Shown: in pieces, positions 1 through 6,557 of the stretch
How the letters are laid out: every line of letters starts with the position of its first letter
Numbering within the stretch: the first letter of the stretch is position 1
Assembly: GCA_002355455.1 (NCBI GenBank)
Contig: AP017375.1
Coordinates: 3,410,001-3,474,000 of the forward strand
Direction of reading: 5' to 3'
Origin: Stanieria sp. NIES-3757
Lineage (GTDB): Bacteria > Cyanobacteriota > Cyanobacteriia > Cyanobacteriales > Xenococcaceae
Length of the DNA: 64,000 nt
Notes under the pieces: generated by a model
Told to the model about the DNA's origin: nothing
The model's input: only the letters and a program-made list of their open reading frames with translations
Database searches by the model: none
Made by a program: the position numbers and the translations under genes

Positions 1-678
1 ATGGAAATTGCGGAGCGTCTCCTTGACGATCTCATTCCTGCCTTGCGTCAAGACAATAGTTCATTTGCTCTACAAGTAGCTGATGTCCTCGAACAATGGG
101 ATCGTCAAACTGATGCCAACAGTCAAGGAGCAGTCTTATTTGCTGCTTGGTTAGAAGAAATCGACTTTGATACCTTGTTTAGTCAACCCTGGCAAGCAAG
201 TTCCCCTCTCAATACCCCCAATGGTTTAGGGGATCCTCAACAGGCAGTCAAAACACTTTTAGCAGTAGCTGCCCAGATCGAACAAGATTATGGTGCAATA
301 AATGTATCCTGGGGTGAAGTTTTTCGCCTTAACGACGGTAATCTAGATTTACCTGCCAATGGTGGGCCGGGAGACTTTGGTATTTTTCGGGTAGTTAACT
401 TTATACCTATGGAAGACTCCAAACATTTTCAGGCTTTTGATGGAGATTCTTTTGTCGCTGCGATTGAGTTTTCTCAACCAGTCAAAGCAATGGCTCTAAC
501 TAGTTATGGTAATGCTACTCAACCAAATTCTATTCCCACCGAAGATCAATTAGAATTATTTGCTCAAAAACAATTGCGTCCCGTTTGGCGATCGCGTCAA
601 GAAGTGGAAGCTCATGCAGTCGAGCGTAAAATTGTGTCAAAGTCAAGAGGTAGCATGCTACGTCTCCACAATTCCTAA
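1..678 (+). CDS. Penicillin acylase family protein, C-terminal part (cut by window edge)
   Basis: This is the C-terminal end of a penicillin/acyl-homoserine-lactone acylase (peptidase S45, Ntn-hydrolase). The 225 residues include the typical late beta-subunit motifs WGEVFRLNDG, a glycine-rich NGGPGDFG segment and the closing SYGNATQP stretch. Family members are about 700-850 residues and are self-processed into two chains. The catalytic N-terminal serine and the spacer are therefore missing here, and the reading frame is open to position 1, so the gene starts upstream of the window. Such enzymes hydrolyse amide-linked acyl chains, usually in the periplasm. The substrate cannot be told from this fragment. 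The gene ends 13 bp before the convergent tonB-like gene. Confidence 0.8.
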   Translation: MEIAERLLDDLIPALRQDNSSFALQVADVLEQWDRQTDANSQGAVLFAAWLEEIDFDTLFSQPWQASSPLNTPNGLGDPQQAVKTLLAVAAQIEQDYGAINVSWGEVFRLNDGNLDLPANGGPGDFGIFRVVNFIPMEDSKHFQAFDGDSFVAAIEFSQPVKAMALTSYGNATQPNSIPTEDQLELFAQKQLRPVWRSRQEVEAHAVERKIVSKSRGSMLRLHNS

Positions 679-691
679 TGATTAATTGTTG

Positions 692-1888
692 TTAATTCTT
701 TTGATGCTGGTCAATTCGCTCTCTAAATTTCTGTAACATCTCGTCGTCTGCTTCAGTTTCTAAAGCAGGCAAAGGTTTGGGTTTAGTTTGGTTATTTGGA
801 ATAGGTTGCTGGGAAGGTTGGAATTCTGTCTGTCTTTCTCGCTCTAGCTGTTCCCTGCGTGCTTTAGCTGCTCTTTCCTGTTCTAATTGTCGTTGCCTTG
901 CTGCCTCTTGCTCTGCTCTTTCCTGTTCCAATTGCCGTTGTCGTGCTGCTTCTTGCTCTGCTCTTTCTCTTTCTCTTTCTTTTTGTTTCTGACGAGCAAT
1001 GCGATCGTATTCCGAGCCAGCTACAGTAAAATTAATGGTTACCTGCACCGAAGCACTACTATTACCAGGAGAACTGAATTTCATCTCTCTAGCTGCTAAC
1101 AAAGCCTGACGATTAAGCTGGCTATTGCTATGTGGAGAAACAAGTTCTGCACCGATAATATTACCCTGAGCATCAATAGTCAGTTTTATTCCTGCACTAC
1201 CTTCTGCTCCTGCTAAGGCTGCGGGATATTCAGGTTCGCAGTTACTAATACAGCTAATACCTTTATCTTCACTGACTTGAGGACGAGGTGGTTCACTACT
1301 AGCAGCAACTGCACTTGGAACCCCTGAACTACTGCCGGTGCTACTGCCTTGATCTGATGAACCCTCTACTGTACTATTTGCTGCCTTAAAATTACTATTT
1401 AACGACGAAGTTGGGTTATCATCTGAGATTGCTCTAGAAATAATTGGTTGTGACGGTGCTGGTGTAGGAGAGGTTAGAACTCTCTTGGTTGAAAGTTTTG
1501 GTGGGGTTGATTGAGGTTCAATTGGCTCTGGTCGTTTTACGGGAGGTGGGGGTGTTTCGGTTTTGACTGGTTCTGGTGATTTGACAGGAGATGGAAGTGT
1601 TTCGGTTTTGACTGGCTCTGGTTTTAGCTCTGGTTTTGGTTTAGGCTCAACTATTGGTTTTGGTTCGATTTTGGTTTCTGGTATTGGTTTTGGTTGTGGT
1701 TTGGGCTGCTCGACAATAATCAACTCCATCGATTTTGCTACTTTGGGCGATTCAACCGACCATTGAGGAAGAGCCAAGACAAGTATTCCATGAAGTAATG
1801 CCGAACTTGCAAAACCAAAGGTAAGAATTTTTTTGATTTGCTGTTGTTCTTGTTGGCGTTGTTGAATACAGAACTGAGAAGTAGACAT
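692..1888 (-). CDS. TonB-family energy transducer with C-terminal charged extension
   Basis: A TonB-like protein that would carry proton-motive force from ExbB/ExbD to outer-membrane receptors. A single transmembrane helix lies at about residues 23-42. It is followed by a long Pro/Lys/Glu-rich periplasm-spanning region with tandem PKPxPEPKP and SPEPVKTETPPPPVK units. A TonB C-terminal fold follows at about 205-290 (EPEYPAALAGAEGSAG, then a beta segment ending VQVTINFTV). Oddly, the protein continues about 110 residues beyond this domain with exact repeats of EQEAARQRQLEQER and a Pro-rich tail. A normal TonB ends at this domain. The gene diverges from the exbB-exbD-fec operon and has a Fur-like box upstream, so it is probably iron-regulated. 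Confidence 0.85.
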   Translation of the reverse strand: MSTSQFCIQQRQQEQQQIKKILTFGFASSALLHGILVLALPQWSVESPKVAKSMELIIVEQPKPQPKPIPETKIEPKPIVEPKPKPELKPEPVKTETLPSPVKSPEPVKTETPPPPVKRPEPIEPQSTPPKLSTKRVLTSPTPAPSQPIISRAISDDNPTSSLNSNFKAANSTVEGSSDQGSSTGSSSGVPSAVAASSEPPRPQVSEDKGISCISNCEPEYPAALAGAEGSAGIKLTIDAQGNIIGAELVSPHSNSQLNRQALLAAREMKFSSPGNSSASVQVTINFTVAGSEYDRIARQKQKERERERAEQEAARQRQLEQERAEQEAARQRQLEQERAAKARREQLERERQTEFQPSQQPIPNNQTKPKPLPALETEADDEMLQKFRERIDQHQKN

Positions 1889-1993
1889 GGGTAATGATTG
1901 TAAGACTTAGGAGCAAAATTAGAGGTAGAACTGAAGCTGGCTTATTGATAATTACTTTAATTAAAAAACATACCATGAAAAATTTAATTTTAT

Positions 1994-2008
1994 TGTTAAT
2001 TATTATCA
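1994..2008 (-). promoter_or_regulatory. Fur-like box upstream of tonB
   Basis: Read on the minus strand this is TGATAATAATTAACA, a 7-1-7 inverted repeat. It matches the Fur core TGATAAT-n-ATTATCA at 13 of 14 half-site positions. It lies about 106 bp upstream of the tonB start. Fur control is inferred from this match and from the iron-uptake context. Confidence 0.6.
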
Positions 2009-2173
2009 TTTAATTGATGCAATTGAGTGGAGCGACAGCTATGATCGGAAATTTAGACAAGGTCTTTCCGAATTCATTTTTTGACCTCTATCTTAAGGTA
2101 GAAGTAAAAAAAATTTAAAATTTAATTGAATAGAATTATTGATAAGCTGTGGTAAACTGCTTAAGCAGGAAAA

Positions 2174-2188
2174 TGATAATTATTTGCA
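2174..2188 (+). promoter_or_regulatory. Fur-like box upstream of exbB
   Basis: TGATAATTATTTGCA matches the 7-1-7 Fur core with an intact left half and 5 of 7 positions in the right half. It ends about 21 bp before the exbB start, a position where bound repressor would block transcription or initiation. Confidence 0.55.
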
Positions 2189-2209
2189 ATTACTTTGAAA
2201 ATGTAGCTT

Positions 2210-2857
2210 ATGCCTATCGATAATATTTGGACAGCGGGAGGGATAGTTAGTTTTCCCTTGCTAGGATTTTCTCTCTTAGCAGTAGCTTTGATAGTTGAAA
2301 GGATCGTCTTTTGGTTAAGGTTAAAAAGAAAACAGCGCAAAGTAGTTAAGGAAGCCTTTTCGTTATATCGTTCCGATCCTTTTGCAGCTATTAAAAAGCT
2401 CAAACAAAATGCCCAGTTACCAATTGCCCGTATCTTTTTAGAGGCTTTAGAATTAGAAGAACCTACTTCTGATGAGTTTCGTTTGGCGTTAGAAAGTGCT
2501 ACTCAAGCAGAGTTACCCATTTTAAGAAGATTTAGTACAATTTTCCAGACAATTATTACTGTTTCTCCTTTATTAGGTCTGTTAGGAACAATTTTAGGCT
2601 TAATTCAATCTTTTGCTTCTCTAGAGATTGGTAATGTTGCTAATAGTAACGCTACGGGAGTCACGGGAGGATTAAGTGAGGCATTAGTTTCAACCGTAAT
2701 GGGATTGGTAGTAGCAATTTTCACTCTCCTGTTTGCGAATGCTTTCCGAGGCTTGTATTTACGAGAGCTAGCTTTAATTCAAGAATATGGTGGTCAATTA
2801 GAATTGATGTACCGTCGCTTATACGAAGGAACCAGAACCTATGCGTCTACCAAATGA
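2210..2857 (+). CDS. exbB: ExbB/TolQ/MotA proton channel protein
   Basis: A 215-residue inner-membrane subunit of the TonB-ExbB-ExbD motor. One transmembrane helix lies near the N-terminus (residues about 10-30). Two more follow a cytoplasmic loop, with the family motif TVSPLLGLLGTILGLIQSF at about 117-136 and SEALVSTVMGLVVAIFTLL after it. The length is normal. It is the first gene of a tight operon and overlaps exbD by 17 bp, which indicates translational coupling. With the fec-type transporter downstream, the module supplies energy and uptake for ferric-siderophore complexes. The Fur-like box just upstream suggests derepression under iron limitation. Confidence 0.92.
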   Translation: MPIDNIWTAGGIVSFPLLGFSLLAVALIVERIVFWLRLKRKQRKVVKEAFSLYRSDPFAAIKKLKQNAQLPIARIFLEALELEEPTSDEFRLALESATQAELPILRRFSTIFQTIITVSPLLGLLGTILGLIQSFASLEIGNVANSNATGVTGGLSEALVSTVMGLVVAIFTLLFANAFRGLYLRELALIQEYGGQLELMYRRLYEGTRTYASTK

Positions 2858-3242
2858 ACCAGAAGAACAGTTTGAGATTAATCTCGTCTCGATGATCGAT
2901 GTGATCTTTTCAATTTTGGCTTTCTTTATTATCTCAACTTTATTTTTATCGCGATCGCAAAGTTTACCCGTCAATTTACCTTCAGCACAAACCTCAGCAG
3001 CAGAAAAACCAGAACAGGTTAACATCACTATTGAAGCTGATGGAGATATGTTTTTAGATCGTCAGCCAATTGAACCCAACGCACTTAAAGGTGCATTGAC
3101 TAAAAAGATTGCACCCAATTCCGAGTCATTGGTAGTGATCAATGCCGATGAAAAAGTCGAACACGGCGTAGTAGTCAAAGTAATGGATAGTTTGCGACAA
3201 ATACCAGGAGCCAGAATGGCGATCGCTACTGAACAAGAGTAA
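2841..3242 (+). CDS. exbD: ExbD/TolR biopolymer transport protein
   Basis: A 133-residue partner of ExbB with one N-terminal transmembrane helix and a periplasmic domain. The helix contains the essential proton-carrying aspartate (Asp20 in SMIDVIFSILAFFIIST). The periplasmic part has the usual ExbD fold, with VNITIEADGDMFLDRQPI and a C-terminal SLRQIPGARMAIATE segment. It overlaps exbB and is followed 13 bp later by the first permease gene, so all five genes are probably co-transcribed. Confidence 0.92.
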   Translation: MRLPNEPEEQFEINLVSMIDVIFSILAFFIISTLFLSRSQSLPVNLPSAQTSAAEKPEQVNITIEADGDMFLDRQPIEPNALKGALTKKIAPNSESLVVINADEKVEHGVVVKVMDSLRQIPGARMAIATEQE

Positions 3243-3255
3243 AGATTTCCAGATC

Positions 3256-4287
3256 ATGACAGTTACTAAAAACCAATTGCGCTCAGAGAAAACCAAAAAG
3301 CAGTTTTTACTTGTTTTTGGCTTGCTCTTGGGGGGATTAATTTTATGGCTGTGTTTGATTGCCAGTATTACTTGGGGTGCAGCAGAGATATCTTTTAAGG
3401 ATATTTATCAGGCATTTACCGCTTTTGATGGTTCTAGTAATCACCTCATTATTCGTACGGTTCGTTTACCGCGATCGCTGATTGCCCTGTTAGTTGGTGC
3501 AGCTTTAGCCGTAGCAGGAGCAATTATGCAGGGACTAACTCGTAACCCTTTAGCATCACCTAGTATTTTAGGAGTCAATGCAGGAGCAGCTTTGGCTGTA
3601 GTAGTAGGAACATTAATGCTTGGCAGTGTTTCCTTAAACTTTTATACCTGGTTTGCTTTTGCAGGTGCAGCTATTAGTGCAGTTACAGTATATTTACTCG
3701 GTTCAATCGGTCGCGGAGGAGCTACTCCCTTTAACCTAACCATTGCTGGTGCAGCATTTACCGCTTTTATTTCTTCGATTACGAGCGGAATTTTAATTTT
3801 GAGTCAACGTACCTTAGAAGAAATTAGATTTTGGTTAGCTGGTTCAGTAGCAGGTAGAGATTTGAATCTGTTATTGCAAGTTTTACCTTATCTCTGCATT
3901 GGTTTAATCTTAGCCTTAGCCCTTAGTAAACAGATTACCATGCTTAGTTTGGGAGAAGATACCGCTAAAAGCTTAGGACAATCAATTGCTTTGACTAAAA
4001 TTTTGGCAGCCATAAGTATTATTTTACTAGCAGGTTCTAGTGTCGCGATCGCAGGACCGATTGGGTTTGTGGGTTTGATCATCCCTCATCTAGCTCGTTT
4101 CCTAGTTGGGGTCGATTATCGTTGGATTCTGCCTTATTCAGCTATGTTTGGTGCAATTATTGTTCTGATTGCCGATCTGTTTGGTCGTCTTATTATCCGT
4201 CCCGCCGAGTTACCTGTAGGCTTAGTAATGCCTTTAATTGGCGCGCCTTTTTTTATCTATTTAATTAGATGGAAGCTGAAGAAGTAG
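3256..4287 (+). CDS. Iron-siderophore ABC transporter permease (FecCD family)
   Basis: A 343-residue BtuC/FecC/FecD-type inner-membrane permease with about nine hydrophobic helices. Diagnostic motifs are RLPRSLIALLVGAALAVAG and GAIMQGLTRNPLASPSILGV near the N-terminus, and the ATPase-coupling segment GPIGFVGLIIPHLARFLVG near residue 270. Its partner permease overlaps or abuts it. It would move ferric-siderophore complexes from periplasm to cytoplasm with the ATPase at 5332. No periplasmic binding protein or outer-membrane receptor is present in the window. Confidence 0.92.
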   Translation: MTVTKNQLRSEKTKKQFLLVFGLLLGGLILWLCLIASITWGAAEISFKDIYQAFTAFDGSSNHLIIRTVRLPRSLIALLVGAALAVAGAIMQGLTRNPLASPSILGVNAGAALAVVVGTLMLGSVSLNFYTWFAFAGAAISAVTVYLLGSIGRGGATPFNLTIAGAAFTAFISSITSGILILSQRTLEEIRFWLAGSVAGRDLNLLLQVLPYLCIGLILALALSKQITMLSLGEDTAKSLGQSIALTKILAAISIILLAGSSVAIAGPIGFVGLIIPHLARFLVGVDYRWILPYSAMFGAIIVLIADLFGRLIIRPAELPVGLVMPLIGAPFFIYLIRWKLKK

Positions 4288-4307
4288 AAAGGAGCAAACA
4301 ATCGCTA

Positions 4308-5330
4308 ATGATTAATTCTCAAAAATTACCAATTTCCTTCCAAAGCGATCGCCAAGTTATTAAAGTGTTGCTGATTCTGACTTCAATAACTCTTGTGGCA
4401 ATGATAATTAGTATCGGCTATGGAGAATATCCAGTTGCCCCCCTGGATGTGATTAAAACACTGTTAGGTTTGCCCACAGCTAAAGAAGATTATACTTTTA
4501 TTATTATGATCTTACGCCTACCACGAACTCTAGTTGCTTTTTTAGTCGGGGTAGGACTAGCGATCGCAGGAACGATTACTCAAGGCATTACTCGCAATCC
4601 TTTAGCTGCTCCCGATATTATTGGAGTCAATGCTGGTGCAGCTTTGGCTGCGGTTAGTTTAATTATTTTACTACCCAATACTCCCGCAGCTTGGCTTCCT
4701 TTCGCTGCTTTTACTGGTGCGTTGACAGTTGCATTCTTAATTTATCTTTTAGCTTGGCAAGGAGGTAGTTCACCAATTCGGTTAATTTTAGTTGGCATTG
4801 GTTTCGAGCTAATTGCTGCTACTTTGACCGACATTATGATTACCTATGGAGAGATTAATACCGTTTCTCAAGCTTTAGTTTGGTTGACGGGTAGCGTTTA
4901 CGGACGTACTTGGTCACAAGTATGGGCTTTAATTCCCTGGATTGTTATCTTTGGTTCAGTTGCATTGTTTCTCGCCAGAGAGCTAAATATTTTAAATCTG
5001 GGAGATGACATTGCTCGCGGTTTGGGTAGTCAGGTTGAATGGCAACGAGGTTTATTACTCTTAACCAGCGTCGCTTTAGCAGGTGCTTCAGTTGCAACAG
5101 CAGGTACAATTGGTTTTGTCGGCTTGATGGCACCTCATTTAGGAAGACAGTTAGTCGGAGTTTCCCATCAAGGATTGATACCTGTAGCTGCGATGATGGG
5201 GGGAATGTTGGTCGTGTGTGCCGATTTACTCGGCAGGATTATGTTTGCACCTTTGGAACTCCCCTGCGGTATTATCATTGCTGCTGTTGGTGCGCCTTAT
5301 TTTGTCTATTTATTAATTCGCAATCGTTAG
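4308..5330 (+). CDS. Iron-siderophore ABC transporter permease (FecCD family), second subunit
   Basis: The second FecCD permease, paralogous to the gene before it. It shows RLPRTLVAFLVGVGLAIAG, the GTITQGITRNPLAAPDIIGV signature and the coupling segment GTIGFVGLMAPHLGRQLVG. I chose the ATG at 4308 because AAAGGAG at 4288-4294 can serve as ribosome binding site. An upstream in-frame ATG at 4269 would add 13 charged residues and overlap the first permease by 19 bp. The two permeases probably form a heterodimer. The gene ends one base before the ATPase gene. Confidence 0.9.
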   Translation: MINSQKLPISFQSDRQVIKVLLILTSITLVAMIISIGYGEYPVAPLDVIKTLLGLPTAKEDYTFIIMILRLPRTLVAFLVGVGLAIAGTITQGITRNPLAAPDIIGVNAGAALAAVSLIILLPNTPAAWLPFAAFTGALTVAFLIYLLAWQGGSSPIRLILVGIGFELIAATLTDIMITYGEINTVSQALVWLTGSVYGRTWSQVWALIPWIVIFGSVALFLARELNILNLGDDIARGLGSQVEWQRGLLLLTSVALAGASVATAGTIGFVGLMAPHLGRQLVGVSHQGLIPVAAMMGGMLVVCADLLGRIMFAPLELPCGIIIAAVGAPYFVYLLIRNR

Positions 5331-5331
5331 C

Positions 5332-6165
5332 ATGAATCAAAATCCTTTTACCAATCATCTAGAAACCAAACAACTTACTCTTGCTTATGAGGGTGCGCCA
5401 GTAGTACGCAATTTGGATTTAGGCATTCGCGCAGGTAAAATTACAGTCTTAGTAGGTGCTAACGGTTGTGGTAAATCTACTCTATTGCGAGGATTAGCTC
5501 GACTTTTAAAACCCAAATCGGGCATAGTTTATTTGGATGGCAAAGATATTGTTCGCCTCAATAGTAAAACCGTCGCCAAAAAACTAGGAATGCTGACTCA
5601 AAGTCCCATTGCCCCTGAAGGTTTAACCGTAAGGGATTTAGTCGCGATGGGTCGCTATCCCTATCAAAATTGGTTGCAGCAGTGGTCTAAAGAAGATGAA
5701 CAGAAAGTAGCAGAAGCGTTAGAGATTACCGCAATGAGCAAACTAGGCGAGCGTGCCTTAGATAAACTTTCTGGTGGACAACGACAACGAGCTTGGATTG
5801 CAATGATTTTAGCTCAGGATACAGATATTTTACTGCTAGACGAACCCACAACTTTTTTAGATTTATCTCACCAAGTAGAGTTATTAGATCTATTACAAGA
5901 ACTCCATGAAAGTAAAGGCAAAACCATTGTCATGGTACTACACGACCTCAATCTTGCTTGTCGCTATGCCGATTATTTAGTAGCAGTACAACAGGGAAAA
6001 GTATATGCGACTGGAACTCCAGAACAAGTCATGACTGAAGAGATGGTACAAGAAGTATTTGGCTTAGAATGTCGCATCGTTTCCGATCCTGTAGCCAATA
6101 CACCAATGTGTATCCCAATAGGACGTAAAATTAAATTGACAAATTCTCAAGAAATTTCTTTTTAA
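5332..6165 (+). CDS. Iron-siderophore ABC transporter ATP-binding protein (FecE family)
   Basis: A 277-residue ATPase of a ferric-siderophore/cobalamin-type importer. Walker A is GANGCGKST (42-50). The ABC signature is LSGGQRQR (about 147) and Walker B is DILLLDEPT, followed by the switch histidine in VLHDLNLA. It is the last gene of the exbBD-fec operon and starts one base after the second permease. The combination of its own exbBD with a complete ABC core is typical of TonB-dependent siderophore uptake in cyanobacteria. Confidence 0.92.
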   Translation: MNQNPFTNHLETKQLTLAYEGAPVVRNLDLGIRAGKITVLVGANGCGKSTLLRGLARLLKPKSGIVYLDGKDIVRLNSKTVAKKLGMLTQSPIAPEGLTVRDLVAMGRYPYQNWLQQWSKEDEQKVAEALEITAMSKLGERALDKLSGGQRQRAWIAMILAQDTDILLLDEPTTFLDLSHQVELLDLLQELHESKGKTIVMVLHDLNLACRYADYLVAVQQGKVYATGTPEQVMTEEMVQEVFGLECRIVSDPVANTPMCIPIGRKIKLTNSQEISF

Positions 6166-6557
6166 TGCTGAATTAGGGCGATCAGCTTCGCGCTTCGCAT
6201 ACGCGATCGCAATTTGGGCAAAATACTAAAACAAGATTGATAGAAACTTGAATAACTTCTTTGATTGTTGCAATAAAAGCTTTTTTATCTTCATTTTTTT
6301 TTATTGCTTTCAATGAGATAGAGACAAGCAACAGAAGCAGACAATAGAGCGAGCGCTCTTTCGATGGTTTCGGTGAATTGAGTTTCTTTTTTGTAAGCAT
6401 AGTGCTTGACTGCTGCACCAGGATACAGCCAACCTGTTATTCCAATTGTCTTTTGCTCTAAATCACGTCCTTGCTTAATGTCGATTAAGAATAAAAATTC
6501 TTAATTAAAGGAAAATACAAAAGGAACAAATAAAATTTTAATCTTTAAAAAAATCTT
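6166..6557. other. Intergenic region with a gene remnant
   Basis: This 392-bp gap lies between convergent fecE and the helicase gene. It holds a palindromic HIP1-containing stretch at 6180-6212 and a start-less reading frame on the minus strand, described separately. I see no terminator with a clear U-tract. Confidence 0.5.
6291..6497 (-). pseudogene. Possible gene remnant, unidentified
   Basis: One minus-strand frame reads through about 68 codons without a usual start codon. It has a protein-like composition, including GITGWLYPGAAVKHYAYK followed by an alanine/leucine-rich helix and a TGA stop. The frame after the stop does not continue sensibly. I do not recognise the family. It could be the decayed tail of a small protein gene or chance. 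Confidence 0.25.

Larger units (their letters stand above)
1889..2209. other. Divergent iron-module promoter region
   Basis: This is the 321-bp gap between tonB and exbB. It holds two Fur-like boxes (separate entries) and otherwise AT-rich sequence. No coding frame is convincing. Confidence 0.6.
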
